A stretch of 64,000 nucleotides of DNA from an uncultured Marinicella sp. (lineage in GTDB: Bacteria > Pseudomonadota > Gammaproteobacteria > Xanthomonadales > Marinicellaceae). A program made the position numbers and the translations under genes. The stretch is from the NCBI GenBank assembly GCA_947502925.1, contig CANNBS010000003.1, positions 1-64,000 on the forward strand, in the 5' to 3' direction. Position 1 is the stretch's first letter; each line of letters begins with the position of its first letter. Below the pieces are notes generated by a model that worked only from the letters and a program-made list of their open reading frames with translations, was not told the DNA's origin and searched no databases. Below, piece by piece: positions 26,331 to 35,899 of the stretch.

Positions 26331-26809
26331 AGCAATTTTTAACACAATTAAACCGACGCGAGAAACAGTTAATAATTTATGGCGGATTATTAATTCTGGT
26401 GGTGTTGCTTTGGCTGATGGTTTTTCGCCCGGTCACCAGACACATCAATCAACAGGCGGAACTAAAAAGTCAATTACAACAGCAGCTTGATGGCATGCAA
26501 CAAGCGGCTGTTAATCTCATCGGTCAACAAACCACGACCCGGCAGTCCTTACCCGCCGATAAAACATTCTCTGCCTGGTTAGATGACCAGTTAAGACAAC
26601 TTAATCTGCAGCAATCGGTTAAGCGCTCTGAACCCATTGATGACAAAACAGTTAATTTATGGTTAGAATCAGTACCTTTTGATATATGGGCTGATTGGTT
26701 GCAACGGATTGATAAACAATATGGTGTGGTGGTTGATCAAGCAGATATTAATGTCACTGACCGAGACCTGGGTCTGGTCAGTCTTCGTATACGGGTAACA
26801 AAATCATGA
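26327..26809 (+). CDS. gspM: Type II secretion inner-membrane protein GspM
   Basis: A 160-residue bitopic membrane protein: short basic cytoplasmic N-terminus with the ROR-like RREKQLI motif, one TM (about 18-34) and a periplasmic domain with a coiled segment rich in Gln. It forms the assembly platform with GspL. ATGA overlaps with both gspL and gspN indicate coupled translation. Assignment rests on size, topology and position. Confidence 0.9.
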   Translation: MKQFLTQLNRREKQLIIYGGLLILVVLLWLMVFRPVTRHINQQAELKSQLQQQLDGMQQAAVNLIGQQTTTRQSLPADKTFSAWLDDQLRQLNLQQSVKRSEPIDDKTVNLWLESVPFDIWADWLQRIDKQYGVVVDQADINVTDRDLGLVSLRIRVTKS

Positions 26810-27567
26810 AAAGTGCAGGCGATCGAATTGTGGGCTTAATTAAATGGCTGATTATTCTGGCCATTGTGGCTGTTTTACTGTTGGCTGTTTTACCCTTAAA
26901 GTGGTATTACGACTATGCCAGTGATTATATGAAACCGGTGGTTCTGCGGGATGTGTCCGGCTCATTGGTGAAAGGTGGTGCCGGACAATTACGCTATGAT
27001 TTAATTCCGCTGGGTCAGGCTGAATGGCTGCTGTACCCGGGATCTCTCAAAGGCGTTGGTGGTCGTGTGCGGATTCATGATGATCAATATGATTTAACCT
27101 TCAAGTTAAAAGACATTAACCAAAATCAGGCACACATCAAACAAATCACCGGTTTTTTAGACTGGGATTATTTACGACCTTATTTACAATTTCAACAGGG
27201 GCGCTTTGATGGCTATTGGCAATTTGATGTGGGTCAGATGGTGTACGATAAACAGGTGGGTATTAAACGTCTGGACGGCCAGGTGACCTTGAAAGATTTT
27301 CAGTTATTAGCACCGGCACAAATGGCCTTGGGTGAGGTGATGATAAATTTTGAGACCAAAAAAGAAGGTGTTATCGTCGGTACCATTGGATCAAAATCTG
27401 ATCGTTTAACGGTATCCGGTGCTTTTTATATTCAGCCCAATCGCTGGCAACTGAATGTCGATATGGTGCCCAAACCCGGCAATTACGAACTCAATGCAGC
27501 ATTGCGCGGTGTCGGTGATCCGCGACCTGGTGGTGGACGACGTCTCAATCGTGCCGGATTTTATTGA
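26806..27567 (+). CDS. gspN: Type II secretion protein GspN
   Basis: A 253-residue protein with one N-terminal TM (about 13-30) and a beta-rich periplasmic part. Family-like segments include SGSLVKGGAG, GRFDGYWQFDVGQM and ALRGVGDPRPGG. GspN is a non-universal T2SS component of unclear role. It overlaps gspM by 4 bp and is convergent with lgt, whose stop lies 20 bp downstream. No terminator hairpin is evident in that gap. Confidence 0.88.
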   Translation: MKSAGDRIVGLIKWLIILAIVAVLLLAVLPLKWYYDYASDYMKPVVLRDVSGSLVKGGAGQLRYDLIPLGQAEWLLYPGSLKGVGGRVRIHDDQYDLTFKLKDINQNQAHIKQITGFLDWDYLRPYLQFQQGRFDGYWQFDVGQMVYDKQVGIKRLDGQVTLKDFQLLAPAQMALGEVMINFETKKEGVIVGTIGSKSDRLTVSGAFYIQPNRWQLNVDMVPKPGNYELNAALRGVGDPRPGGGRRLNRAGFY

Positions 27568-27586
27568 TACCAGGACGCTCGCTACT

Positions 27587-28474
27587 TTATGTCAGTTTGA
27601 TGTTTCTTTGTGACCATAAAATCCATAAACCATAGGCAATAATGGGTAATGTCAAAATATGACCCATAGTCATCCAGTCAAAAGCGATAAAGCCCCGGTT
27701 GGCATCCGGTTCACGGAAAAATTCAACCAAAAAGCGACTTAAGCCATAGCTCAATAGAAACACGGCTGAGGCGGTGCCACGTTTGCGCGCGTAATGGGCT
27801 GCAATCCAAACCACCACAAAAGTCACAATACCCTCCAGAAATGCCTCATACAGCGGTGACGGATGTCGGGTAAAAAGATTAAATTGGCCCTGCTGGTAGA
27901 GTTCCTGCCATGTGTCCCGACCCATTATGCCCGGTTGTTGGTTATAAGGCAGAGATTGTGGAAAAATCATGCCCCAGGGTTGTTGTGTTATTCGGCCCCA
28001 GAGTTCTCCATTGATAAAATTTCCGATGCGCACTGAGGCAATACCCAGAGGTGCCAGAGGTGCCACAAAATCGCTCACCTGATAAAAACTTTTGTTTGTT
28101 TTGTTTTTGAAATACAGGATGGCCAATAGAACACCCACTAAGCCACCATGAAAAGACATGCCGCCGTCCCACACTTTAAATACCAGCAGCGGATCACTTG
28201 AAAAAGGCGTGTCGTTGTAAAATAAATACCAGCCAATGCGGCCTCCGATAACCACGCCCAATGCACCATAAAAGATAAAATCAGCCAATTGTTGTTTATC
28301 CCATTGAGTTGAATAGTGGCGTATGCGATAGCGTCCCAGCAGGTAAAACAAAGCAAAACCCACCAGATAAGTGACGCCGTACCAATGAATCTCTAAAGGG
28401 CCGAGGCTAATAAAAACAGGGTCAAAATCCACCACATAGGGCAGGCTTTGATTGACGGATGATGCTGAAGACAT
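27587..28474 (-). CDS. lgt: Phosphatidylglycerol:prolipoprotein diacylglyceryl transferase Lgt
   Basis: A 295-residue polytopic inner-membrane enzyme with about seven TM segments. Family motifs are HWYGVTYLVGF (near residue 31), MSFHGGLVG (near 100) and the Lgt signature RIGNFINGELWGR (near 149). It transfers diacylglycerol to the lipobox Cys of prolipoproteins, which in this window would include the VolA-like lipase and TesA. It is monocistronic as far as can be seen. Confidence 0.96.
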   Translation of the reverse strand: MSSASSVNQSLPYVVDFDPVFISLGPLEIHWYGVTYLVGFALFYLLGRYRIRHYSTQWDKQQLADFIFYGALGVVIGGRIGWYLFYNDTPFSSDPLLVFKVWDGGMSFHGGLVGVLLAILYFKNKTNKSFYQVSDFVAPLAPLGIASVRIGNFINGELWGRITQQPWGMIFPQSLPYNQQPGIMGRDTWQELYQQGQFNLFTRHPSPLYEAFLEGIVTFVVVWIAAHYARKRGTASAVFLLSYGLSRFLVEFFREPDANRGFIAFDWMTMGHILTLPIIAYGLWILWSQRNIKLT

Positions 28475-28645
28475 GGTTAATAATCGTTACAATAAAGTCT
28501 GCCTATTTTGCCATGAATATAGTCATGATTCAGGACTATTTATCAAGCATTGCTATTGGTTGAATAGAATACATAAGACATCACGAATCGGTCACGGATT
28601 GTGTTAAAATCTTTAGCCAATCTGTGTTTACGAAGCACAAGACGC

Positions 28646-28693
28646 AACAGTGAATCTGCAGCGGTTTATTTAATCATATAAGCAGATACTGTT
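28646..28693 (+). other. Stable hairpin in the hppA leader
   Basis: AACAGT-GA-ATCTGC (28646-28659) pairs with GCAGATACTGTT (28682-28693) as a 12-bp stem with a 2-nt bulge around a 22-nt loop. It lies 30 bp before the hppA start. No T run follows, so it is not a terminator. It may stabilise or regulate the leader RNA. Confidence 0.5.
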
Positions 28694-28723
28694 ATCTTAC
28701 GATTATTCAAAAGAGGTTTTTTT

Positions 28724-30769
28724 ATGAATCAAGCACTTATTCCTTTGCTGGTTGGCGGTTTTGGTCTGCTGATGGCTTTTATTGTTTTTTTTACAATTCT
28801 CAAATTACCGGCCGGAACCGGAAAGGTCAAAGACATTGCCGAGCAAATCCATGCCGGCGCCATGGTCTTTATGCGCCGTGAATACACCCTGCTGTTTAGC
28901 TTTGTTGCGGTGTTACTGATTGGGCTTTATATTGGCTTTGGCGACTGGCATACACCCTTCGCGTTTTTAATGGGTGCCATTAGTTCTGCCATTGCTGGCT
29001 ATTTTGGTATGTTCTCAGCCACAAAAGCCAATGTCAGAACCACGGTGGCCGCCAATGAACAAGGTGAAGCAGCCGCTTTATCGGTGGCTTTTTACGGCGG
29101 CTCAGTGATGGGTCTGACGGTGGCAGCCATGGGTTTACTGGGACTTGGCTTACTGTATTATTTATTCGGTGGTAACCATGAAACTGTGCATGCGATTCAT
29201 GGATTTGGAATGGGTGCATCGGTGGTGGCATTGTTTTCACGTGTTGGTGGTGGTATTTTCACCAAAAGTGCTGATGTCGGTGCCGATCTGGTGGGCAAAG
29301 TGGAAGCCGGTATTCCTGAAGATGATCCCAGAAACCCCGGTGTGATTGCTGATAATGTCGGTGATAATGTCGGCGATGTGGCCGGTATGGGCTCAGATAT
29401 TTTTGAATCCTATTGTGGTTCAATGATTGCCTGTATTGCCATTGCTTCTACCATGCCTGTGGCCTTATATTCGCAAATGGCCGAACGACAACAAGACCTG
29501 ATGTTTTTACCGCTGGCACTGGCTTCTGTGGGTTTACTGTGTTCACTGATTGGTATTTTCATGGTGAAAATGTTCAGTGGTCAAAAGCCGGATGTGGCAT
29601 TACGATTCGGTACCATTGGTGCCACCATTATCTTTATTGCTGCGGCTTACTTTTTAATGGGCTTTTTGGGTATTCAAAGCATGGTGTGGCATTGTGTTAT
29701 CTTAGGGGCTTTTGGCGGCATGTTAATTGGCCTGGTGACTGAATATTACACCGGTGGTAAGCCGGTTCGAGATATCGCCAAAGATGGTGAAACCGGCCCC
29801 GCCACAGTGATGATATCCGGTTTGGCCGTGGGCATGGAATCAGTGGTTATACCTGTGATTACCTTGGCGGCTATTATATTTGGAACCTCGTTAATTTTAC
29901 CTGAAGGTGCCGGTGTTTATGGTGTTGGTATTGCCGCGGTTGGAATGCTGGCTACGGTGGGTATCACCATGGCCATCGATGCCTATGGTCCGGTGGCAGA
30001 TAATGCCGGCGGTATTGCCGAAATGGCAGAATTAGGGCCAGAAACCCGTGCCATCACCGATGGTCTGGATGAAGTGGGCAATACCACGGCAGCGATTGGT
30101 AAAGGTTTTGCCATTGGCGCAGCCGGTTTGGCGGCCTTGGCCATTATCGCTGCTTTTATTGAAGTGATTTCCAGTAATGTGCCTGGATTTACGCTTAATA
30201 TTGGCGATCCACGGGTGCTGATGGGCATGTTTTTAGGAGGTATTTTCCCGTTTTTGGTGTCAGCCATGACCATGCGCGCCGTGGGGACAGCTGCCTTTGA
30301 TATGATTAAGGAAATCAGGCGTCAATTTAAAGAAATACCCGGTCTGATGGAAGGCACGGCCAAACCAGACAGTGAAAAATGTGTAGATATTGCCACCACA
30401 GCGGCCTTAAAACGAATGATTGGTCCCGGATTACTGGCGGTCCTGGCACCGATTGTGATTGGATTTGGGTTAGGTGCTGCGGCCTTGGGCGGTATGTTGG
30501 GTGGCGCGCTCATTTCTTGTGTTTTACTGGCCCTCACTATGGCCAATGCCGGTGGTGCCTGGGACAATGCGAAGAAATACGTTGAAAAAGGCCATTTTGG
30601 CGGTAAAGGTTCCGATGTTCATAAAGCGGCAGTGGTTGGCGATACAGTCGGCGATCCGTTCAAAGACACCTCAGGACCGGCCATGAATATTTTAATTAAT
30701 GTGATGGCCATTGTGTCTCTGGTCATCGCACCATTACTGGCTAAAATGCCCAGTGGTATTTTTGCCTAA
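28724..30769 (+). CDS. hppA: Membrane-bound ion-translocating pyrophosphatase, K+-dependent type
   Basis: A 681-residue integral membrane pyrophosphatase with about 16 TM segments. It couples hydrolysis of PPi to ion pumping. Catalytic blocks are [19 protein letters not shown] near residue 204, [16 protein letters not shown] near 422 and a C-terminal [13 protein letters not shown]. The segment [10 protein letters not shown] has Ala where K+-independent enzymes carry Lys, which marks the K+-dependent subfamily. Whether H+ or Na+ is pumped was not settled from the residues. It has a 249-bp upstream gap with its own leader and is probably monocistronic. Confidence 0.96.
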   Translation: MNQALIPLLVGGFGLLMAFIVFFTILKLPAGTGKVKDIAEQIHAGAMVFMRREYTLLFSFVAVLLIGLYIGFGDWHTPFAFLMGAISSAIAGYFGMFSATKANVRTTVAANEQGEAAALSVAFYGGSVMGLTVAAMGLLGLGLLYYLFGGNHETVHAIHGFGMGASVVALFSRVGGGIFTKSADVGADLVGKVEAGIPEDDPRNPGVIADNVGDNVGDVAGMGSDIFESYCGSMIACIAIASTMPVALYSQMAERQQDLMFLPLALASVGLLCSLIGIFMVKMFSGQKPDVALRFGTIGATIIFIAAAYFLMGFLGIQSMVWHCVILGAFGGMLIGLVTEYYTGGKPVRDIAKDGETGPATVMISGLAVGMESVVIPVITLAAIIFGTSLILPEGAGVYGVGIAAVGMLATVGITMAIDAYGPVADNAGGIAEMAELGPETRAITDGLDEVGNTTAAIGKGFAIGAAGLAALAIIAAFIEVISSNVPGFTLNIGDPRVLMGMFLGGIFPFLVSAMTMRAVGTAAFDMIKEIRRQFKEIPGLMEGTAKPDSEKCVDIATTAALKRMIGPGLLAVLAPIVIGFGLGAAALGGMLGGALISCVLLALTMANAGGAWDNAKKYVEKGHFGGKGSDVHKAAVVGDTVGDPFKDTSGPAMNILINVMAIVSLVIAPLLAKMPSGIFA

Positions 30770-30782
30770 TGATTTTAAATAG

Positions 30783-30815
30783 CCCATGGATACGTTCTTT
30801 AATCGTATTCATGGG
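30783..30815 (+). terminator. Probable terminator hairpin after hppA
   Basis: CCCATGGATACG (30783-30794) pairs with CGTATTCATGGG (30804-30815), with one G-U pair and a 9-nt loop, 14 bp after the hppA stop. Only a weak T-rich tail (TCTGTTCG) follows, so termination may be inefficient and read into the next gene. Confidence 0.55.
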
Positions 30816-30849
30816 TCTGTTCGTATGCGTGTAATGAGCGGGTGATGTG

Positions 30850-32007
30850 ATGGCATTTCACTTAAAATATTTTAAACCCGGTCAATTTGTCTTTCATGGC
30901 GGCGATCGATCTGATCGCGCCTTTATTATTGAAAAAGGCGAGGTGGATATTCTTGCAATTGATACGGATGAAGTCATTCACACCCTCAATGCAGGTGAAT
31001 TGTTTGGTGAAATGGGGGTGCTGGATAAATCGGTGCGATCGACCGCAGCCAGAGCAAAAACACAGGTTACTTTATTAGAAATTAAACCCGGTCAAATCAC
31101 TGATCGCTTAAGTGAAACAGATCCCATTATTCAGGCTTTAATCGGTGTATTGTTAAAACGCTTACGTGCCTTACTGCCCAAAAATGGCGATCAAAGCAGT
31201 GATGATTTATTGACACATGTGGCATCAGTTATTGAACAAAGTGGGTTGTCTAAATTCAGACTGGAAAGTGAACTCAGAACGGCCGTAAATGCTGAAAAAG
31301 TTCAAACCGTGTTTCAGCCGATCGTTGATTTATCGACCAACCAGGTGGCTGGTTTTGAGGCCTTAAGCCGGTGGTTGCATCCCAAATTAGGTGTGATATC
31401 GCCCTTTGAGTTTATCTCTTTGGCTGAGGAAACTGACATGATAATTGAGGTTGGTTCTTTGGTGTTTAACCGAGCCATTGACTTGTTGTCACAATTGCCT
31501 GAATCAATTTTTATCAATATTAATGTATCTGCGAAACAACTCAACAGTCCCGAATTTTTGCCGGCCATTTCAAAGCGTTTGGCTGACAATCAGATCAAAG
31601 CCGAGCGCTTAAAGTTAGAAATAACTGAAACCATGATGGTGGACATTAATCAGGCAGCTCAATGGATTGACCGCTGTAATCAAGCAGGTTTTCGGGTGTG
31701 TGCCGATGACTTTGGAACCGGTTACTCCGGGTTACAGCAATTGCTGGATTTGTCTTTTGATGTGTTAAAAATCGATCAGGTTTTTATTCAATCGGTGTTA
31801 ACCCAAGAAGCCACTAAAACCCTGGTAGAAACCATGGTCTCACTGGCGAAAAAATTAGGTATGCAGCTCGTGGCCGAAGGGGTGGAGCACGAACCACAAC
31901 ATACCTTATTAAAGCAATTGTCCGTAGATTACGGTCAGGGTTATTATTATGGTAAAGCCATGACAAAATCTGATATTTTGGCACAAGCCGGACAGCTTTT
32001 TGGCTAA
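30850..32007 (+). CDS. Cyclic-nucleotide-binding domain/EAL c-di-GMP phosphodiesterase
   Basis: A 385-residue protein. The N-terminal cNMP-binding domain (about 5-115) has the phosphate-binding cassette GELFGEMGVLDKSVRSTAARA (about 55-75). The EAL domain (about 145-380) retains its catalytic residues: FEALSRW, INVSAKQL, LEITETMMVD, ADDFGTGYSG, VLKIDQ and VAEGVE. It should therefore hydrolyse c-di-GMP, perhaps under control of a bound cyclic nucleotide or an interaction partner. There is no GGDEF, PAS or TM. ATG 30850 is chosen over the in-frame GTG at 30847. The opposite of the degenerate FimX-like protein in this window. Confidence 0.9.
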   Translation: MAFHLKYFKPGQFVFHGGDRSDRAFIIEKGEVDILAIDTDEVIHTLNAGELFGEMGVLDKSVRSTAARAKTQVTLLEIKPGQITDRLSETDPIIQALIGVLLKRLRALLPKNGDQSSDDLLTHVASVIEQSGLSKFRLESELRTAVNAEKVQTVFQPIVDLSTNQVAGFEALSRWLHPKLGVISPFEFISLAEETDMIIEVGSLVFNRAIDLLSQLPESIFININVSAKQLNSPEFLPAISKRLADNQIKAERLKLEITETMMVDINQAAQWIDRCNQAGFRVCADDFGTGYSGLQQLLDLSFDVLKIDQVFIQSVLTQEATKTLVETMVSLAKKLGMQLVAEGVEHEPQHTLLKQLSVDYGQGYYYGKAMTKSDILAQAGQLFG

Positions 32008-32096
32008 TCGTGTGTCATCCTGAACGAATGCCAACGGTTCAGATTGAATTCATTTAAAACCGATAGACTGATATTTATTTAACGGGAAATAATGTC

Positions 32097-32579
32097 ATGA
32101 AATACTCAATTCTTATCATTGCTTTAATCTTTAGCGGCTTGTCCATGGCTCGTAATTACAACGATAACATTGCTTATGGAAAAGTCATTGATGTGCGTCC
32201 GGTTTATGAACGTGTGTCTGTTCCTGAGCGTCAACGTGTCTGTGAGCGACCACGTTATCGTGAAAAACGCGCCAACACCGGTGGCGCCATCTTAGGCGGT
32301 ATTATCGGTGGTGTTTTAGGCAGTCAAATCGGCAGTGGTTCGGGTCGTGATGCCGCCACTGCGGTGGGTGTGATTGCCGGTGCTTCAGTGGGTGCTAACC
32401 ACCCGTCTCATCGTCAACAACGACCACGTTGTTATACCGATGTGCGCTACCGTCAAGATCGACAATTGAGTGGCTATGATGTGACTTATGAATATCAGGG
32501 TCAATGGTATGACACCTTTATGACCCGCCATCCCGGTGACCGTGTTCGTTTAGCAGTGGATGTCCAAGTGATTGAATAA
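32097..32579 (+). CDS. Glycine-zipper 2TM-domain exported protein
   Basis: A 160-residue protein with a signal peptide (about 1-18, ends LSMA). A basic segment with two Cys follows, then a glycine-zipper membrane hairpin (GGAILGGIIGGVLGSQIGSG, residues about 61-80). The C-terminal part ends DVTYEYQGQWYDTFMTRHPGD, as in the Rickettsia 17-kDa-antigen-like family. No lipobox Cys is present at the cleavage site. The function is unknown; such proteins affect envelope integrity. A terminator follows, so it is a single-gene unit. Confidence 0.82.
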   Translation: MKYSILIIALIFSGLSMARNYNDNIAYGKVIDVRPVYERVSVPERQRVCERPRYREKRANTGGAILGGIIGGVLGSQIGSGSGRDAATAVGVIAGASVGANHPSHRQQRPRCYTDVRYRQDRQLSGYDVTYEYQGQWYDTFMTRHPGDRVRLAVDVQVIE

Positions 32580-32597
32580 CAACCGTATAGACATGAG

Positions 32598-32626
32598 AAA
32601 GCCTCCGTTTAATCGGAGGCTTTTTT
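32598..32626 (+). terminator. Rho-independent terminator after the glycine-zipper gene
   Basis: GCCTCCG (32601-32607) pairs with CGGAGGC (32614-32620) around TTTAAT, flanked by AAA and TTTTTT (32621-32626). It may work for both strands, because tkt ends 13 bp further on the other strand. Confidence 0.92.
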
Positions 32627-32638
32627 AATGGCTGGTTT

Positions 32639-34636
32639 TTATTTTAATAAAGCCTTGGCTCTATTTAAAACCGCTTCTGATGTGATGTTAAAGTAGTCAA
32701 ATAAATCTTTACCCGGTGCAGATTCGCCAAAGGTGTCCTGACCAATCACTGCACCATCTAAACCCACAAACTGATACCACGCATCGCTCTTCGCTGCTTC
32801 TACAGCCAATCGACGGCGACAATGATGGGGTAAAACCTTGTTTTGATAATCAGCGGATTGTTGTAAAAATACTTCGATACAAGGCATTGACACCAGTCGA
32901 ACCTGTTTACCCTGGTTTTGTAATGATTCGGTGGCTTCTGCGGCAATGCCAACTTCTGAGCCGGTGGCAATAATAATCAATTCAGGGTCCTGGTTACAAT
33001 CATTGAGCACGTATCCGCCTTTGGCGATTAAATCCAGTTGCGAATCACGACGGGTTTGGTGCGGAACGCCTTGGCGTGTGAATAATAAACTGGTCGGGCC
33101 ATCGGTGCGTTTGATGGCTGCATGCCATGCGGCCACTGACTCAACCGCGTCACAGGGTCGCCACACATGCATATTTGGAATCATGCGCAAAGCCGGTAGT
33201 TGTTCCACCGGTTGATGGGTGGGCCCGTCTTCTCCGACGCCAATGGAATCATGGGTGTACACAAAGATGTTACGAATTTTCATCAGCGCCGCCATCCGCA
33301 GGGCATTTTTGGCATAATCAGAAAACATCAAAAAAGTGCCGGTGTAAGGAATCACGCCACCGTGTAAACTCATGCCGCTGGCAATGGCGCTCATACCAAA
33401 TTCACGCACGCCAAAAGACAGGTAATTGCCGCTAAAATCACCCCCATTGATGTGTTTTGAACCTGACCAGAAGGTGTTGTTTGAGGGGGTTAAATCCGCT
33501 GATCCGCCAAACAGTTCAGGTAACATCGGACCCAACCCCTCTAAAGCCAGTTTCGAGGCTTTGCGGGTGGCCATTTGTGGCGCGTCTTCATTAACTTGGC
33601 GTAAATAAGCGTCCATCTTAGTATCGAAATCAGCCGGTAATTCGTTGTTGATACGTCGCGTTAAGTCCGCAGCCAGCTCAGGGAATTCATTGTGATAAGA
33701 ATCATATAATTGTTGCCAGGCTTGTTCTTGTTCATCACCACGTTTTTCTGCGTTCCAGCCCTGGTATATCTCATCCGGAATCTCAAAAGGTGCATACGAC
33801 CAATCTAACGCTTCGCGGGTTGCCGCAATTTCTTCATTCCCTAATGGTGCACCGTGTGTTTCATGGGAACCGGCTTTATTCGGCGCCCCGGCTCCGATGG
33901 TCGTTTTACAACAAATCAGCGTCGGTTGATCGGAATTATTCTTGGCTTCTTGAATGGCCGCATCCACAGCCGTTGAATCATGACCATCGACCGCTTCTAT
34001 CACATGCCAGCCATAGGCTTTAAAACGCTGTGGTGTGTTATCAGTAAACCAGCCATCGACCTCACCATCAATGGAAATATTGTTATCGTCATAAATGGCA
34101 ATCAATTTACCCAAACCCAAAGTGCCGGCCAGCGAACTCACCTCATGGGATATCCCTTCCATCAAACAACCATCACCCAAAAACACATAACTGTGATGAT
34201 TAATTATTTCATACCCTTCGCGGTTAAATTGTGTGGCCAACATTTTCTCCGCCAGTGCCATACCCACGGCATTGGCCAGACCTTGTCCCAAGGGTCCTGT
34301 GGTGGTTTCCACGCCCGGCGTATAGCCGTATTCGGGATGTCCCGGCGTCTTAGAATGCAACTGTCTGAAATTTTTCAGTTCTTCCATGCTTAAGTCATAG
34401 CCGCTTAAATGTAAGGCTGCATAGACCAGCATCGAGCCATGGCCATTGGACATGACAAAACGGTCACGGTTAAACCAGTTGGGGTTGTTCGGATTATGTC
34501 GCAGATGATGGTTAAACAGGACTTCAGCGATATCCGCCATACCCATGGGTGCACCGGGATGCCCCGAATTGGCTTGTTGAACCGCATCCATGGCCAGAAA
34601 ACGGATGGCATTGGCTAATTGAGTTTGATTTGACAT
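32639..34636 (-). CDS. tkt: Transketolase
   Basis: A 665-residue thiamine-diphosphate enzyme of the pentose phosphate pathway. The opening [34 protein letters not shown], the ThDP/Mg motif [12 protein letters not shown] (near residue 153) and the C-terminal pyrimidine-domain blocks ([19 protein letters not shown] near 465) are intact. Length matches the E. coli enzyme (663). In other proteobacteria it is often followed by gap and pgk, but here it stands alone next to the bidirectional terminator. Confidence 0.97.
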   Translation of the reverse strand: MSNQTQLANAIRFLAMDAVQQANSGHPGAPMGMADIAEVLFNHHLRHNPNNPNWFNRDRFVMSNGHGSMLVYAALHLSGYDLSMEELKNFRQLHSKTPGHPEYGYTPGVETTTGPLGQGLANAVGMALAEKMLATQFNREGYEIINHHSYVFLGDGCLMEGISHEVSSLAGTLGLGKLIAIYDDNNISIDGEVDGWFTDNTPQRFKAYGWHVIEAVDGHDSTAVDAAIQEAKNNSDQPTLICCKTTIGAGAPNKAGSHETHGAPLGNEEIAATREALDWSYAPFEIPDEIYQGWNAEKRGDEQEQAWQQLYDSYHNEFPELAADLTRRINNELPADFDTKMDAYLRQVNEDAPQMATRKASKLALEGLGPMLPELFGGSADLTPSNNTFWSGSKHINGGDFSGNYLSFGVREFGMSAIASGMSLHGGVIPYTGTFLMFSDYAKNALRMAALMKIRNIFVYTHDSIGVGEDGPTHQPVEQLPALRMIPNMHVWRPCDAVESVAAWHAAIKRTDGPTSLLFTRQGVPHQTRRDSQLDLIAKGGYVLNDCNQDPELIIIATGSEVGIAAEATESLQNQGKQVRLVSMPCIEVFLQQSADYQNKVLPHHCRRRLAVEAAKSDAWYQFVGLDGAVIGQDTFGESAPGKDLFDYFNITSEAVLNRAKALLK

Positions 34637-34759
34637 GTGATTTATGAATTAAGTTTTAGTTAGAAGAAGCTATACAGCCAGCAGAGGCTTATTTTATGAA
34701 TAAACCCGGCGATAAACAACTGACAATCAAACTGTCTGCAATTTTTTGGGTGGGTTTAG

Positions 34760-35302
34760 TCAGACTGTGGCGTTTTCATTCGCATGTTTTTCATTCAGGC
34801 GTGATTTTTTCCAAAACCAGTTGTTTTTGATTAAGTCACTTATTCGTTTTTCCGAACCCAAACAACCTAAGACTTGATGAACCGATTGTTGGCTTTTGGA
34901 AAAATAGGATTCAATTTCATTAAACACAGGTGAATTGATGTTTTGTAGGCCTTTCATGGCATAAACTTTTGTGACCTTATTGTTTTCGGATAGCAAGTGT
35001 TTGAATATGAGCTCTGCTTCGGGTGCTGCGAGTAAGGTTTGATAGGCATAAAATATTTTTGAGCGACTTCCGCTTGCGCCAACTTTGGGTGATTCTATTC
35101 TTTGCGCATGTTTTAGTATCTGAATTTGATGGCTTAAACGCATAGGAAGCTTACTTTTTGCCACATGTTCAATTTGGAAAGCCTCAATTGAATCGGGTGC
35201 TTTCTGCCATGGAAAATCAGCGAAAGCCATCCACGAAAAAGTGACCATCAAAATGATGATAATAAAAGAATGCACTAAAGCGGATGTGGTTTGATTATTC
35301 AT
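34760..35302 (-). CDS. Unknown exported protein
   Basis: A 180-residue protein that I do not recognise. It has an N-terminal hydrophobic segment (residues 12-28, FIIIILMVTFSWMAFA) that reads as a signal peptide with an AFA|D cleavage. The mature part is helical and Lys/Ser-rich, with alternating helices that could form HEAT-like repeats (VTKVYAMKGLQNINSPVFNEI). A Shine-Dalgarno (AAGGA) lies 7 bases before its ATG. The DNA is more AT-rich than its neighbours. It is probably real, judging by RBS and signal peptide. It lies with another unknown membrane gene between tkt and the phasin gene. Confidence 0.6.
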   Translation of the reverse strand: MNNQTTSALVHSFIIIILMVTFSWMAFADFPWQKAPDSIEAFQIEHVAKSKLPMRLSHQIQILKHAQRIESPKVGASGSRSKIFYAYQTLLAAPEAELIFKHLLSENNKVTKVYAMKGLQNINSPVFNEIESYFSKSQQSVHQVLGCLGSEKRISDLIKNNWFWKKSRLNEKHANENATV

Positions 35303-35309
35303 ATGTAGA

Positions 35310-35339
35310 TCCTTTAATTGTTAGTCCTTTCATTGTTAA
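35310..35339. repeat. 15-bp direct repeat, two copies, upstream of the unknown gene pair
   Basis: TCCTTTAATTGTTAG (35310-35324) is followed directly by TCCTTTCATTGTTAA (35325-35339), 13 of 15 identical. On the minus strand each copy carries AAGGA, so the ribosome-binding sequence of the minus-strand gene is duplicated. Confidence 0.7.
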
Positions 35340-35417
35340 AAAAGTTTAATTATTGTATAAGGAGGGATGACAACAGATTTTTATCAGGAGCTAAATTATG
35401 TTATTGGTGTCAATTTT

Positions 35418-35729
35418 ATGCGTCTAAAAATAAGTAAAAGGACGGGAGGATTTCTTCAAAATACTGTAATAAGGTTATGCACTTTTGTGTTTCTGTGTGC
35501 TTTGGCTCCTCATGCAATGGCCGCCAATAAAGGTAACATATCTGCGGCAGTTAACACTTTTATAATTGGCGCCATTGTAGCGGTTCTGATTTCGCTTGTT
35601 TTTGCTTTACAAAGAAATCAAAATGGTCAATTAGCTGGCTTAAAAACGGGCAAGTTCTTTTTGCTTTTATCTATTCTGATACTGATTGTTTTCGTTACAG
35701 CGACGGCCGCATTTTTTATCTTTGTGTAG
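35418..35729 (+). CDS. Unknown small membrane protein
   Basis: A 103-residue protein that I do not recognise. It has a basic N-terminus, a signal-peptide-like helix ending at PHAMAA (about residue 37), then two TM helices (about 45-63 and 78-100) separated by a short hydrophilic loop. The start is uncertain. The frame is open from ATG 35367, where AAGGAGGG abuts the codon with too little spacing. ATG 35418 gives a plausible signal peptide but has a weak RBS. It is divergent from the unknown exported protein. No domain can be assigned. Confidence 0.5.
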   Translation: MRLKISKRTGGFLQNTVIRLCTFVFLCALAPHAMAANKGNISAAVNTFIIGAIVAVLISLVFALQRNQNGQLAGLKTGKFFLLLSILILIVFVTATAAFFIFV

Positions 35730-35850
35730 TGCGATTAATGCAAAGGTCTCTTTAATAAGGTTTTACAAAAAAAAACAAATCATGTTGTGGTTTTATAATG
35801 CTGAAAGTGATTGAATTTCGATAAAAGTCGGTGTGATAGTGTGATTGCTC

Positions 35851-35856
35851 TATAAT
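35851..35856 (+). promoter_or_regulatory. -10 box upstream of the phasin gene
   Basis: A perfect TATAAT lies 43 bp before the phasin start codon, in the gap after the small membrane protein. No clear -35 hexamer is seen. Confidence 0.4.
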
Positions 35857-35899
35857 GTTTTGAGATAATACAAGCAATTCAAGACAAACAGAGGACATT

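Noticed and set aside
32008..32096. CTGAAC/GTTCAG hairpin after the CNB-EAL gene
   Set aside because: The 6-bp stem with no T run is too weak to call a terminator.
34696..34830. Plus-strand 44-codon ORF after the tkt start
   Set aside because: It lacks a good RBS and overlaps the minus-strand unknown gene; no leader-peptide pattern was seen.
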